A stretch of 64,000 nucleotides of DNA from Chaetoceros tenuissimus (lineage: Eukaryota > Bacillariophyta > Thalassiosirophyceae > Chaetocerotales > Chaetocerotaceae), in assembly GCA_021927905.1 (NCBI GenBank), contig BLLK01000022.1, positions 1,240,001-1,304,000 on the forward strand. Direction: 5' to 3'. The notes under the pieces are model-generated. The model was not told where the DNA came from, searched no databases, and worked only from the letters and a program-made list of their open reading frames with translations. Shown piece after piece: positions 32,835 to 44,427 of the stretch. Every line of letters begins with the position of its first letter. The first letter of the stretch is position 1. Both the position numbers and the translations under genes were made by a program.

Positions 32835-34085
32835 ATGAATACCAGTAATACTTCCCATAGCAACAAGAGGAATTTCACTCAGGTCTCTCAAGAAGGAGAG
32901 AATATGTCTAGGTTCACGGACTATGCACATCCCGACGATGTGTATCAGCCAACACCTAAACGCTCAAGAATGAATATGAACTCCATGAATACATTTTATC
33001 AAAACGATACAATGTATGGAAATGATTTCGATCAGTTAGAAGACGTTCCTCCTGTCCAGACTGCATTTCGCCGTAGCGCTCCATATGTTTCCAATAGCTC
33101 ACAAGGTTACAGCGCCTATGAACCTGACGTGAGCCCATATGACAACACGACCTATGCTGACATGTATTCCAATACAGACCAGGCATATGTAACTCCAGAT
33201 AGATATGATTACGAGAGATCCTCAGGATATCACAATTATTATGGCTCCAATGGTGCAGCCTCCTCGAATCCTTACTCCAACGATTACTATTACTCCTCTA
33301 GAAATCGATCGTGCCAAACTCAAAATTATCAAATGCCGATTTCAGAACCTTATCCGTCCCTCTTTTCCCATCATCAAGACTTCAATACTAATATTCCTAC
33401 TGTGAGCTTCACAGAAACTCATGCTGAACATGATGTATATGATCCTAACCGCTCGAGTGATACTCCGGTAAGCATATACGAAGAGCAAACCGCTTCCGCG
33501 CCTGTTGTCTCTCCAGTTGTTGCTCCAAAGTTACCGAAGAAGTCTCCAGAAAAGAGATTCAAAACTTTCCACAATGAAAAATGGAATGAAAACCTGGAAG
33601 CTCTACGTGAATTCAAGAAGAAGTACGGCCACTGCCTCGTACCGCATACATTCCCTGAGAATCAACACCTCGCGCGCTGGGTCAAGCGTCAGAGAAGACA
33701 ATACAAGTTGATGAAAGATGGAAATGCATCATCTACCATGACACCACAACGTGTTGAGATCCTAAACGGTGAAGGGTTCATCTGGGACTCTCATGAAATT
33801 GTCTGGAGGGAACGTTATGAGCAACTCAAAGATTACAAGCGTGAACATGGGCATTGTAGAGTACCTTCCTACTGCAAGGAAAATCCACAGCTTGCAAGTT
33901 GGGTAAAGTGTCAAAGAAGACAATATAAATTATTTTGGGAAGGAAAGAGATCATCCATGAGTGTAGAAAGAACGCAAATGTTGGAAAACATTGGTTTTAC
34001 GTGGGAGGTCAGAAATGAGCTCAAGTCAAAGAAAAAGAATGATGAAAGTTACAAGAAGCTAGCTGAAGTCTTGAACGGGATCTAA
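32835..34085 (+). CDS. Protein with two helicase-associated (HA) domains
   Basis: Single exon of 416 residues from ATG 32835. The open frame continues upstream into the transposon end, but those codons are T-rich repeat sequence and not credible coding. Residues 1-240 are low complexity (Asn, Tyr, Ser, Pro) and look disordered. Residues about 245-395 hold two HA domains (Pfam-type PF03457): each has a Trp-containing helix, a YGHC or HGHCRVP turn, then LARWVKRQRRQYKL or LASWVKCQRRQYKL, ending GFIWD or GFTWE. HA domains are expanded in diatoms, often without any helicase (family knowledge); nucleic-acid binding is inferred. The transposon has landed about 60 bp upstream, so its promoter is probably disrupted or replaced. 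Confidence 0.85.
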   Translation: MNTSNTSHSNKRNFTQVSQEGENMSRFTDYAHPDDVYQPTPKRSRMNMNSMNTFYQNDTMYGNDFDQLEDVPPVQTAFRRSAPYVSNSSQGYSAYEPDVSPYDNTTYADMYSNTDQAYVTPDRYDYERSSGYHNYYGSNGAASSNPYSNDYYYSSRNRSCQTQNYQMPISEPYPSLFSHHQDFNTNIPTVSFTETHAEHDVYDPNRSSDTPVSIYEEQTASAPVVSPVVAPKLPKKSPEKRFKTFHNEKWNENLEALREFKKKYGHCLVPHTFPENQHLARWVKRQRRQYKLMKDGNASSTMTPQRVEILNGEGFIWDSHEIVWRERYEQLKDYKREHGHCRVPSYCKENPQLASWVKCQRRQYKLFWEGKRSSMSVERTQMLENIGFTWEVRNELKSKKKNDESYKKLAEVLNGI

Positions 34086-34461
34086 TTTTGTGCATTTATT
34101 TTACAGAGTGGTAGTAAGCATAGATTGTTTATAGTTCTAATCTAGAAAAAAGAATTTATTTGTAATCCATAGAGAAAGGAAAGAATATTACTGAAACGGA
34201 ATAGGGAAGTCCTCCAAAACAGAACCTGGTGTCAACTTTCGGGAGAGAAGGGGACAGAGGGGGGGTCGGGGATGATTTTGACAGCTGTCATCCATAGTCA
34301 ATAGATTTCTAGGAGACAGGCATTGGAAAATCCTTTTCAAAATATTCCGTACACAAATATTTACCTCTTTCGATCGTTACAAGTTAAAATTTTTTTAATA
34401 TTACCACTCTTTAAAACGAATTCTACAGTTATCTGGAATACACAAAGCCTGACTTTCAAAG
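34086..34461. other. Convergent intergenic region
   Basis: About 375 bp between the stop codons of the HA-domain and F-box-like genes. A G-rich run stands near 34240-34275. No gene was recognised. Confidence 0.45.
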
Positions 34462-35880
34462 TCACTCTTGTAGAATTTTTCTCACCCTTTCGAATTCCGA
34501 ATGTTCCAGTTGCAGCTGACAATAATCATACCACCGAAAAGAGATTTGTACAGTCAACTCTTTGAGCTTAGGACAATCAATTCTAGTAAAGCGTAAATAA
34601 TCACCGCATTTCAGTGTATGTAACTTTTCAATTGACTTTGATTCAATACAAAGCAGGTTTCTCAATTTGGGACCGTTCTCAACCACCTTGTCGTTTCTCA
34701 ACTTCAATGTCTTCAAAGTAGGCATCTGCTTGACCAGATTAGAAAGAAATGCACTTTGAACAGTGTTTTCTTCTTCATGTTCGAAATTCTTCAACGTGAG
34801 AGCAAACGTCTCCATTGAGGACGATCCAAAAGACGATAAAAATGATTCTCCAAATGTACCCATAGATATGCTCGCCTTTTTCAAACTAGGACATGCAATT
34901 TGTTTCAATATACACTTTGGCATGTCAAATTCCAAAAATTGTAGGGAAGTAGACTGTATTCCAAACTCTCCTTGATAGTCATCGCTTCCCAAGCTCAATG
35001 TTGTAATATTCAGCTTTGAAATAACTCTTGACAATTCTTGAAAAAAGTAGCATGTCTCAAAAAGTTCTGTTGTACTTGCACTCAACATATCCAAACTCAA
35101 TTCTTCTAGAACATGACATGATGCAATAAAACCCAATAGATTCTGCTCGTAGTTTTGATCATTCAACCATTGTTGTGGATGATGACGAGTCACAATCTCA
35201 AACGTTCTGATGGGCAACGATTGATTTTCTGCATGCTTGGAAATCTTGGAAAGACCATCGACAACGAGTTCTTCCAAGAGAAAATTCAACCTGTTGCCAG
35301 TCTTGTTCTTTGCACATGTTTGTCGAAGGATAACTTCTTGTTCAAATACATGATTAGGAATACCAGCTTCGATACAAAAAGTTTGTATAATGTCACAACT
35401 ATGTTGCTCTAAACCAGACAAAGTTTCTATATATACATATTCCAACTGAGATAAATCACACTCTTGCAGCAAGTAGAGAAACAAGCTAGCCCTCAAGTTC
35501 TTATCAATGTATTTCACAGTAATGTGCGATATTTTCATTTTCGTTTTACAAATGAATGCAATCAATTTATACTTTTCATGCCAGTCATTGTATAATTGTA
35601 TTGGCGTCCTTTGACAGAATAAAGTGCAACATTTACGGAGTTGCTTATTGACTCTACCAAACGTTTTGAATAGATGTGCAACTGTATCTATTCTTGGCCT
35701 GGAGTCATGATAGTAGGACATGATTTGCAAAATGATGTCGTCTGGCAATTGAAGGGAGCTGGACGAAGAAGAACTTTTATTGAGTATGGCAGTCTCTGCA
35801 ATTGTACGTCGAGCACGCTTCTTTGATTTCAGCATTTCCCCATCGGGTCGAGCACGTTTCTTCGGGTTCTGCAATTCCAT
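34462..35880 (-). CDS. F-box/LRR-like protein
   Basis: Single exon of 472 residues. The N-terminus has a near-duplicated basic motif (KKRARPDGEMLKSKKRARR) that looks like a bipartite nuclear localisation signal. Residues 48-90 resemble an F-box: LQLPDDIILQIMSYY, then LFKTFGRVNKQLRKCC. The rest has leucine-rich segments of LRR-like spacing (LEELSLDM, ITTLSLGS, LQFLEFDMPK, MPTLKTLKLRND, IEKLHTLKCGD, CPKLKELTVQ). F-box/LRR proteins select substrates for SCF ubiquitin ligases (family knowledge). The substrate is unknown, and the F-box is weak, so a plain LRR protein remains possible. Confidence 0.72.
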   Translation of the reverse strand: MELQNPKKRARPDGEMLKSKKRARRTIAETAILNKSSSSSSSLQLPDDIILQIMSYYHDSRPRIDTVAHLFKTFGRVNKQLRKCCTLFCQRTPIQLYNDWHEKYKLIAFICKTKMKISHITVKYIDKNLRASLFLYLLQECDLSQLEYVYIETLSGLEQHSCDIIQTFCIEAGIPNHVFEQEVILRQTCAKNKTGNRLNFLLEELVVDGLSKISKHAENQSLPIRTFEIVTRHHPQQWLNDQNYEQNLLGFIASCHVLEELSLDMLSASTTELFETCYFFQELSRVISKLNITTLSLGSDDYQGEFGIQSTSLQFLEFDMPKCILKQIACPSLKKASISMGTFGESFLSSFGSSSMETFALTLKNFEHEEENTVQSAFLSNLVKQMPTLKTLKLRNDKVVENGPKLRNLLCIESKSIEKLHTLKCGDYLRFTRIDCPKLKELTVQISFRWYDYCQLQLEHSEFERVRKILQE

Positions 35881-36197
35881 TTGTCTAGCTAGAGTTTAGT
35901 AATGAAGGTTACGATATCTAAAAAGTGCTTCGAATATGAAAAAGTTTCATTTTTCATTTGGTCTATTTAGTGTACTTACATAAATAACAACCTCATTCAA
36001 CATGTACGTATGTACGATACTACCATGTAATGTATACTCAAAGTAACTCTCTAGTATGAAAAGCATAAACTTTCTCATTGTGAAAAGAATTGAAATCTCA
36101 CCTATGACCTTCTTCTAATTCTAAAAAGAACGATTTAATATTATAGAGAGATCGAGAAAGGATAGGAATCGGAAGAACCAGGAGAAATCAATAAAAA
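35881..36197. other. Divergent intergenic region
   Basis: About 317 bp between the F-box-like gene (-) and the CRTISO-like gene (+), presumably containing both promoters. No RNA or repeat was seen. Confidence 0.45.
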
Positions 36198-38197
36198 ATG
36201 AGGCTTCCACGACATCTCATTTTTGTCTCTGCCATTGTAACACAATTTATACATCAGGTTTGTAGTTTTTCTCATGGGAGCCTACAAACAACTAGATTGC
36301 ATTCAACCACAAATGACGACCATACTATATCCAAAAGCAAAGATAGTCGACCAACTGTTGTAGTTGTCGGAAGTGGAGTCGGAGGCTTATCTGTTTCAAG
36401 CAGAATTGCTGCGTCAAAGGAAGTGAATGCAAAGGTAATTGTACTCGAGAAGAACTCAAAAGATATGACAGGAGGTAGATGTGGCTCATTTGATAGATTT
36501 GTAGAAGGATATGGTACATTTCGACATGAACGAGGACCGAGTTTGTTATTGCTAAAAGATGTGTATTTGGATCTTTTCAAAGATTGTTCGAGAAGAGCTC
36601 AAGATTTTGGGCTTGTGATGAAGCAATGTAAACCAGCGTATCAAATCATATTTGACGATGGTGATAGTTTGACAGTAGGGTTTCCATCTGATATGGATGA
36701 TGAGATCAAACAAGAATTCGAAGCGTCAAAACAGAAGATGAATGAGTTCGAAAATGATGGATATACAAAATGGCAAGAATATTTGCGAGCCACCGAGGCA
36801 TTTCTTGAATGTGGCCTACCTAATTTCATCGAAGAAAGACTAGACTTGGCATCATTTCCAAAGTTTGTGATTGAAGCAGTCAAGGATAATTTCAAATCAT
36901 GGCCTTTGAAACCACATTCGGTGGTACTGGACAACACTTTTGAATCTAGAAAAATGAAAGCCCTTGCATCTTTTCAAGATCTATATGTAGGTTTGGAACC
37001 TTATGAGAATAAAGATGAAATAGGAGGTGGGGTTCTTAGGAAAACAGCCCCTGTAGTATTTGGACTACTTGCAGCTATTGAATTAGGAAATAGTCAAACT
37101 TTATCGGGTGTTTTTGCTCCAGTAGGAGGTTTTCGCGCTGTTAGCACAGCATTCCAAAGTCTATCAAAAGATTTAGGTACAGAGTTTTTCTATGACACTA
37201 CTGTCACAAGTATAGAAGAAGATGGAGTTTGGTACGAACAAGGCGGCGAACAAAAATACTTGGAAGCTGATTTGGTTATTTGCAATCCTGATCTTCCATT
37301 TGCAAATGCTGCTTTACTGAGTCAAGGTAAAGATCACAAAGCAAGATATGATTACGATGACAAATTTGATTATTCATCTGGTGTTATTGCATTTCACTGG
37401 TCTCTAAGCACTAGATGTAATAGTCTCAAAACGCACAATGTCTTTCTCAGTACATCTACTGAAGAATGTCTTGAAAAGAGTTGGGCTGCAATAAGATATA
37501 ATGACCCATCAGCACCATCGTTTGATGGAGATGAATTTCCATTCAACTTTTACGTTCACAGAGCCTCTGAGTCAGATGAAACTGCAGCACCAGAAGGTTG
37601 TGACTCTCTTCTTGTTCTTGTACCATGTTGCACACTGTTGCGGGATGAGGAGTTATCAAAACTCTCAAGAGAGGAAGCATTAGAACAGTATAAGAATCAG
37701 TTCGACAATGAATTTTTGAACAAGGTGAAAACGGCTGTCATAAGACGATTTGCGGCAGTAAATGGTCTTGAGAATATCAATGAATTTATAATTGATGAAG
37801 TAATTGACACACCGGCAACATATGCGGACATGTATAACGTGGTAAGTTTCTAAAACTGATGTGGAAATAGTTGGAAGAATACTGAAACAAAAGATCTAAT
37901 AATTACTTTCTCTTTAGGCTGCCGGAACGCCCTTTGGACTTAGTCATGGATTTTCACAGCTTAGTGTCTTTAGACCAGGCCATCAATCAAAATTAGAAAA
38001 GACTCTATTTGTTGGTGCAAGCACAAAGTAAGTAACCAATTATTTCCTGATGTTCAATGAAACTTATAAAATATCACAGTCGATGTTTCTCAAATCGTTA
38101 TTCCAATTGCAGGCCAGGGAATGGTGTCCCTTTAGTGTTACTAGGTGCGAAACAAGTAGCAAACAAAGCAATTTCATTGTTGACTACAAAATCTTAA
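36198..38197 (+). CDS. Plastid CRTISO/phytoene-desaturase-like FAD oxidoreductase
   Basis: Seen: exons 36198-37841, 37918-38027 and 38113-38197 give 612 residues. The N-terminus MRLPRHLIFVSAIVTQ is a signal peptide, ending VCS before FSHG, so Phe is at +1, as in bipartite plastid targeting. The Rossmann FAD motif is VVVVGSGVGGLS, followed by VIVLEKN and GGRCGSF. The C-terminal exons carry PFGLSHGFSQL, LFVGAST and PGNGVPLVLLGA, which match the end of the CrtI/CRTISO family, where the last Gly-rich motif closes the FAD site. Members desaturate or isomerise carotenoids. The exact substrate cannot be read from sequence, and it may be one of the CRTISO-like paralogues common in diatoms. Confidence 0.82.
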
Positions 38198-38216
38198 CTT
38201 AATTTAAACAAATAAG

Positions 38217-39881
38217 CTAGCCAAAAGTAAATCCTATTCCTCCTTGAATTGATCGTCTTGCATCTGAAGGACCATATCGTAAAGGCACTGCATATGTTAA
38301 CTCAATTTTACCCATTTGGGTTCCGACTGAGATTCCTCCACCAACTGCTGTTCTAGAACTTCTCATGAATGCACCAATATCCATGGCATTACCAAAGCTA
38401 GTAAGAGTTCCAGCATTTGCAAACCCAAAAAGTCTCACACCATTGCTTTGTAGCAGCCTGTTTCCAGGAAAAGGCATTGACAGCATGGTTGAAGCAGTGT
38501 AGAAAACTTCTCCTCCAAGGGAATCACCTGCAGGTGTACTTGCACCTCCCACTAACGATCTTGGACCAATACCCGATGGCAAGAAGCCACGTAGTTGATG
38601 AGAACCTCCAACATGAAAACGATCTGACAAATTCGTGGCATCACTACCGCTACAAAGCCCTCCGAAACTCAAACCTTTCAGTGCACCAAAATGAATAGAC
38701 GAATGTAACGACAGTCCATTCAATAAATTATTGAAAAATCCAGCTTGATCCTTTTCCTCTTCGTCCAATTCAGGAACTATAGGAATATGTACAGCCCCTC
38801 CACCCCAAGTTTTGATAAATCCTATATCACCAGGTGGTCCTGCAACTTCAACACCACCATATGAATCAATACCAGCAGTTGGATTGAAACGATCATCTGT
38901 CAGGTATCCATTCAATCTATAATCTGCTTTGAGAGAATGCTTCAAATTGGGCCCACAACCAGCGAGAACTTCTGGTGATGCATCACATTGATATGGTGAC
39001 GACAAACTCCGTCTTGGAACAATATCTCGTAGAGCAAGTGACCATTCTAAGCCACTGTAAATCTCATCATTTCCTGGTCCATGACCAGTAGACGATGATC
39101 CAATGGTACTATTTGCAACTTTGACTCCAATTTTCTGTACATGATCTCTTGAACTTCGAATATGTTCATAATCTACAGTATCCAAGCTAGCCTTCAACGT
39201 GACACCAATTTTCGATCCATCATCCATATTCAAAATAGAATCACTCAAACTCCCCGATAACAAAGAATACAAAGGTCTCGTATGCGAAAAGACAAGAGTC
39301 GGCGTTGAAGTCTGATCCACTGCATAATTCAATTGCGTCACATCACATTCACCCGATAAATTGATCAAACTAGCACTGGATTCAAACTGTACTTTGGGAA
39401 TCATCCCATTGGAAGAGATGGCCGATGCATGATCCTGTTTGATCCCTCCTCCAATATACAACTTATACCAATTCTTTTCTTGTAAAATGACATCTAGTTG
39501 TCGTGCTTCATTGTTGGAAGGTAAATCTTTCGGACGACCGAGTACAACTTGTACAGATTCATAACATCCCGTTTTTTCCAAATCAGCTACGAAATCTTGT
39601 AAAGCGTCTGTGATGTTGTTCAAAGGTGTCGCTTCTTCCGCTAGAAAATTAATGTCCGAGTCTAATAAACGATAATTTATAAAATCTGTCGAGGTTCGAA
39701 TTGGTACATTTTCATCTTTGTATGTCGATGGCGATTGCTGTTCTTCTTCTTGTAGATTGAGTTTTGATTTTTGTTTGGTTCCAAAGACATTGGCTGGGAA
39801 GATTAGTTTGATTGGATAGTTTTGTACATAATTTGATAGACGTTCGTTCAACTCTTCCAGTCTCTTTTGCTGGTTGCTCAT
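38217..39881 (-). CDS. SAM50: Sorting and assembly machinery component SAM50 (Omp85 family)
   Basis: Outer mitochondrial membrane beta-barrel that inserts other beta-barrel proteins. Seen: single exon of 554 residues from ATG 39881; an upstream frame would need a TTG start. A coiled N-terminal segment (SNQQKRLEELNERLSNY) precedes one POTRA-like domain, about residues 75-150. The C-terminal ~380 residues form an amphipathic bacterial-surface-antigen barrel: the loop-6 region reads FHVGGSHQLRGF, where the family has an RGF motif, and the last strands read TYAVPLRYGP and IQGGIGFTFG, ending in the Phe-Gly expected of a beta-signal. One POTRA and no transit peptide argue for SAM50 rather than Toc75/OEP80. 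It ends 20 bp from the CRTISO-like stop, tail to tail. Confidence 0.85.
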   Translation of the reverse strand: MSNQQKRLEELNERLSNYVQNYPIKLIFPANVFGTKQKSKLNLQEEEQQSPSTYKDENVPIRTSTDFINYRLLDSDINFLAEEATPLNNITDALQDFVADLEKTGCYESVQVVLGRPKDLPSNNEARQLDVILQEKNWYKLYIGGGIKQDHASAISSNGMIPKVQFESSASLINLSGECDVTQLNYAVDQTSTPTLVFSHTRPLYSLLSGSLSDSILNMDDGSKIGVTLKASLDTVDYEHIRSSRDHVQKIGVKVANSTIGSSSTGHGPGNDEIYSGLEWSLALRDIVPRRSLSSPYQCDASPEVLAGCGPNLKHSLKADYRLNGYLTDDRFNPTAGIDSYGGVEVAGPPGDIGFIKTWGGGAVHIPIVPELDEEEKDQAGFFNNLLNGLSLHSSIHFGALKGLSFGGLCSGSDATNLSDRFHVGGSHQLRGFLPSGIGPRSLVGGASTPAGDSLGGEVFYTASTMLSMPFPGNRLLQSNGVRLFGFANAGTLTSFGNAMDIGAFMRSSRTAVGGGISVGTQMGKIELTYAVPLRYGPSDARRSIQGGIGFTFG

Positions 39882-40297
39882 GACTGCCTTTATGTGTTGG
39901 AAATATATTTGAAGTTTCAAATACTAGTTGATTGATGGATACAGTGCAAGTAGTAAGAAAAGGTACATAAATATGTAATTGAAATAATACAAAGATGAAA
40001 AGTGAAAAGATTTTCATGTCATCTCCTCATCTCAGAGGTCAGAATGAGGCACCTACTGAACATGGATAAAACATACCTCGTATGACGTCACGAAAGAATG
40101 AATGAGCCAATGAGCTATGAGCCAATGAGAAGTGAGAAAAGTGTGAAGATACCCAATACTACTACTTAGGTACAAGCTCGTAGTTCGCTCATTTTATCCA
40201 GAAGAATCGATACGAGTAGAGTCGCTAACACTACAACTACACTAGCCACAATCTATATATCTGCATTCCTCACATAACTAAAAAGTGCAAGCCAAAC
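39882..40297. promoter_or_regulatory. Divergent promoter region SAM50/NAA20
   Basis: About 415 bp between the starts of SAM50 (-) and NAA20 (+). A partial direct repeat, GAGCCAATGAG near 40102 and 40117, contains CCAAT. No other motif was recognised. Promoter role is inferred from the layout. Confidence 0.4.
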
Positions 40298-40828
40298 ATG
40301 ACGACAATCAGACCATTTGAGATGTCAGATCTCTTTAAATTCAACAATATCAATCTAGACATTTTGACCGAAACATTCAATATGCCATTCTACCTATCGT
40401 ATCAATCTACATGGCCAGAAGCATTCACAGTAGCAGAAGCACCGGATAAATCACTCATGGGATATATGCTTGCAAAAGCGGAAGGAAGTAAAAAGCTATG
40501 GCATGGACATGTATCCGCGGTTACCGTGGCACCTACCTATCGAAGATTGGGATTGGCCAAAGTGTTAATGGATGATTTGGAAAAGTATTCGGAAGATGTT
40601 TATAATGCTTACTTTGTGGATTTATTCGTGAGGAGTTCAAATGCTTTGGCCATTAGTATGTATGAAAAGTTTGGTTATGTAAAGTATAGACGAGTGTTGG
40701 GATATTATACTGGATTGGAGGATTCGGAAGATGCATGGGATATGCGGAAAGCTTTGCGGCGAGATGTCAATAAGGAGAGTGTGGTTCCTTTGGATCGACC
40801 GATACATCCTCATGAATTGGAGTGGTAG
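40298..40828 (+). CDS. NAA20: N-alpha-acetyltransferase 20, NatB catalytic subunit
   Basis: Acetylates the N-terminus of proteins starting Met-Asp, Met-Glu, Met-Asn or Met-Gln in the cytosol, together with NAA25. Seen: single exon of 176 residues, the usual length. The N-terminus has the family signature MTTIRPFEMSDLFKFNNINL followed by LTETFNMPFYLSYQSTWP. The GNAT acetyl-CoA motif is VAPTYRRLGLAKVLM (R-x-x-G-x-A/L). Downstream are YFVDLFVRSSNALAISMYE, the GNAT beta5 and alpha4 region, and the FGYVKYRRVLGYYTG turn. The C-terminus PIHPHELEW matches the family end. Very confident. Confidence 0.97.
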   Translation: MTTIRPFEMSDLFKFNNINLDILTETFNMPFYLSYQSTWPEAFTVAEAPDKSLMGYMLAKAEGSKKLWHGHVSAVTVAPTYRRLGLAKVLMDDLEKYSEDVYNAYFVDLFVRSSNALAISMYEKFGYVKYRRVLGYYTGLEDSEDAWDMRKALRRDVNKESVVPLDRPIHPHELEW

Positions 40829-41014
40829 TGAAATTAATAAATGAAAATGTTTGTATGGCTATTATTCTAGCTAGACAATGTTTTGCGAGTAGAATTGTAA
40901 TACCAAGCTGTTTATTCCATTCGATTCGATTTTAATTTTATGGACTTGACAATCTTTATTCATTGGCTTAAACAATTTCACTGTCGCACTGGAAGAATTA
41001 CTGTATTTAGAAAC

Positions 41015-41280
41015 AGATTATTCAGTTCGGAAGAGGTAGTTGTAAGTTTCCTTGGAGGAATACTTTTAAAAGCCCATCAGAGTCTGTGAATCCTTTTCTG
41101 AGTAGAGTCTCCTTTTCTGAGTAGAGTCCAGTTTCTCTACTTCTTCCTCGCTAAGCTGGAGCAAATCACCCTTTTCGATAGTGTCCGAAAGAGCATTGAC
41201 TCTTTCTGTTGTAAAGCGCGTATTCTCCTCCTCCATCAGCAGCAAGTGTTTTAAGAAGGTTTACCAAGCTCCCTCCGAAA
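41015..41280 (-). pseudogene. Relic copy of the acidic-protein gene at 44428-45226
   Basis: The sequence at 41013-41050 and 41120-41280 aligns by eye with the 3' half of the gene at 44428-45069. Shared stretches include the region coding GDLLQLSEEEVE, the spacer coding ENLDPTQ and the stretch upstream of it (AGCAGCAAGTGT). Internal segments are missing, a 20-bp stretch around CTTTTCTGAGTAGAGTC is duplicated, and the frame is broken, so it cannot make the full protein. Confidence 0.75.
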
Positions 41281-42695
41281 ATACTGACCTTTTGTTATGA
41301 TTTAGTTTGATAAATGTTGCTGGACTACAAGGATGTGATTGGTTTTGTAGAACCGAGAAGGTTTTCAAGTTTGAATACGCAAGACAGTATACTGTGCTGC
41401 TAGTGTACCTTCACGAGTACACATTGACACTATAGAATATATCCACAAGAGGCTCAAGGAATCCAGAACATGGTTTGCATGAGACCAGTATACAAGCCGC
41501 TGCAATGGCCAAAGATGAGATTGTCTAGTTCGAAATCTACACAAAATACGATATGGTCCTTTGTCATCCGAGCTTCAATTGCATCAATTACATAGTCTCT
41601 CCATGAGTGCATTCCAAAGAGACAATGACGAATGGCTTCAAAAGGCGACTGATCGACCTTTTATTTTCGATGATTATCAATATCTCCATCAGAACACGAA
41701 CCTCAAACATAGAGTATGGTTTGGAAAGACATGTTGTAAACATGACTGAGACTACTGCTCTGCATTCCATTTCGATCTCATATCATTGCTGCAAATATTT
41801 TTCAATTCGAATACTTATACTAGAAGTATGAACAGCTGGCAAATACAGAGATGGAAGATATCTCGATTGTTTATGTACTTTGATGAGGAGTGTGCCAAGG
41901 AGGTCGATATGGTTAATATCCAACGTTGAATAGCAGCCTATGGAACTGGTGCTGGAGTATCTAAAATTAACGAACTAAGAGAAAGTCTATGTGATACTTG
42001 TATTTTACATGGATGTCAACATAGCAGAAGGAAAAGGTATCATTTCACTAGGAGAAAATATATATCGAATGCTACCGAAAACGATATTCAGTGTCTCTGA
42101 TGAATCCTCTTTGTAGAACTGATGCTAATAGATACATCATTGTCTCTGATTTGAGGCTGAACAAATGTCCTACACAATTCCTTGTCCCAGATTGTAATAA
42201 CTCAATCTATCCAATTCAATCGCCGGATCGCCATTCCCTCAATTCTAACGTTTTCCAAATGAAGAGTGAGAAAGAATGAAATACTCACAAAATAAAACGA
42301 TCCTACACCAACAAATAAAACACGCTTGATGCTTCCCTTTGGCTAAATCTTGCAGTTTGATGGACTGCAATACCCATGATATTGTCGACGATATGCACCA
42401 CAGATATAAATAGTAGCCTTCCTTCTTTTCGACCATCTCTTTCATCTCCTATCACCGCCGCTTTACCTTCCAAACTTGGTAACATAGCAATGAAGCAGTA
42501 TAATGAAATTATTACATACCAGGATGAGAGAGATGAGAGATGAGAGAGATCTTTTCTTTATTTTCCTTTTTGAATGGATGATAGGATGAGTACGTAGACA
42601 GGAAGCAGCCCAGTACAAGTTAATACGTACGAAAATATCCCCCCTCAAAATTGGAGCCAAAAGATATCTCCCGCACCAATGGGATTCTTTTTGAC

Positions 42696-42792
42696 TAGCC
42701 ATTTAATTTAACACGAATTTGTTAGTCTCCCGCCTTTACGGGACTCAAGCAGATAGCCATTTAATTTAACACGGAGTTGTTAGTCTCCCGCC
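42696..42792. repeat. 58-bp-period tandem repeat with hairpin tails
   Basis: A 39-bp unit beginning TAGCCATTTAATTTAACACG recurs at 42696-42734 and 42754-42792 with two mismatches, 58 bp apart. Each copy ends CTCCCGCC, followed by a partly complementary stretch (TTTACGGGA after the first, CATCGGCGG after the second). A third, less similar CTCCCGC...TGGGA stands at 42668-42684. The loops differ while the flanks are kept. Confidence 0.75.
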
Positions 42793-43378
42793 CATCGGCG
42801 GCAAAATTGAATCCCATAACCATACTTTACCTTTTGGGTCACTGCATTATTTAGGGGGACGATACAAGTATCTCACATAGTACGTACAGTACAGTTCATC
42901 TTGTTCTCTTCTACACGGACCACACATAATATGAACCATCAACCATCATGCAATAAAACAAGAGTTCATCCATCTTTGATCAAAGACTAAAACAACAAAT
43001 GTTGGCAATCAAAAACTTTAATCTTTGAAAATGGTGATTATTATTCTTCATATGGATTTGGAAGAAGAGTACAAGTGGCGGTGATAAGAGATGATAGAAT
43101 TGCCTTCTCCGATGTGCCGAAAGACGTAGGAATGGTAGTATATGATTCAAGAGTATAGGATGCTACGAGAGAAGGCAACGAGATAACGAGATAACCCTAA
43201 CTCGGTCTAGAAGAATACTTCATCTAAGTAGATGCGTTTCTTCCTTCTTATTTTTTACATAACTACGTGATACCATTGACAACCTTTGAAAGAAAGACTA
43301 ATTTCGAAAGAATCGAACTTACAAAAAGATTGAATACAAATATACAGCAATAGAGGCACGCTTCGCTCATTAGAGATG

Positions 43379-44274
<896 letters not shown>

Positions 44275-44427
44275 CGGACTGGTTATTCCTGTCAAACCCA
44301 TACATTTTTGTTATACAAAATCGAATTTTTAATAAAGTAATAAAATGCTCAATTATTACGTTACTCTATTGAATGAGGCACTGCAAAGTTGATCATTTTG
44401 TCCTTTCACTTTTTGGAAACAGATTGC

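Larger units (their letters stand above)
40829..43378. other. Gene-poor, decayed region
   Basis: About 2.5 kb with no intact gene. It contains a relic copy of the acidic-protein gene (41015-41280), coding-like stretches broken by stops between about 41390 and 42100, a tandem hairpin repeat (42670-42800) and a T-rich or mixed remainder. Short frames between 41561 and 42445 overlap each other, and none is supported as a gene. Confidence 0.55.

Noticed and set aside
41561-42445. Several short overlapping open frames in the decayed region
   Set aside because: They are on both strands, overlap, and lack any domain. The region is better read as degraded sequence.
42668-42800. Possible CRISPR-like repeat array
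   Set aside because: Only two good units at a short period, spacers are self-complementary hairpin tails, and the genome is eukaryotic.
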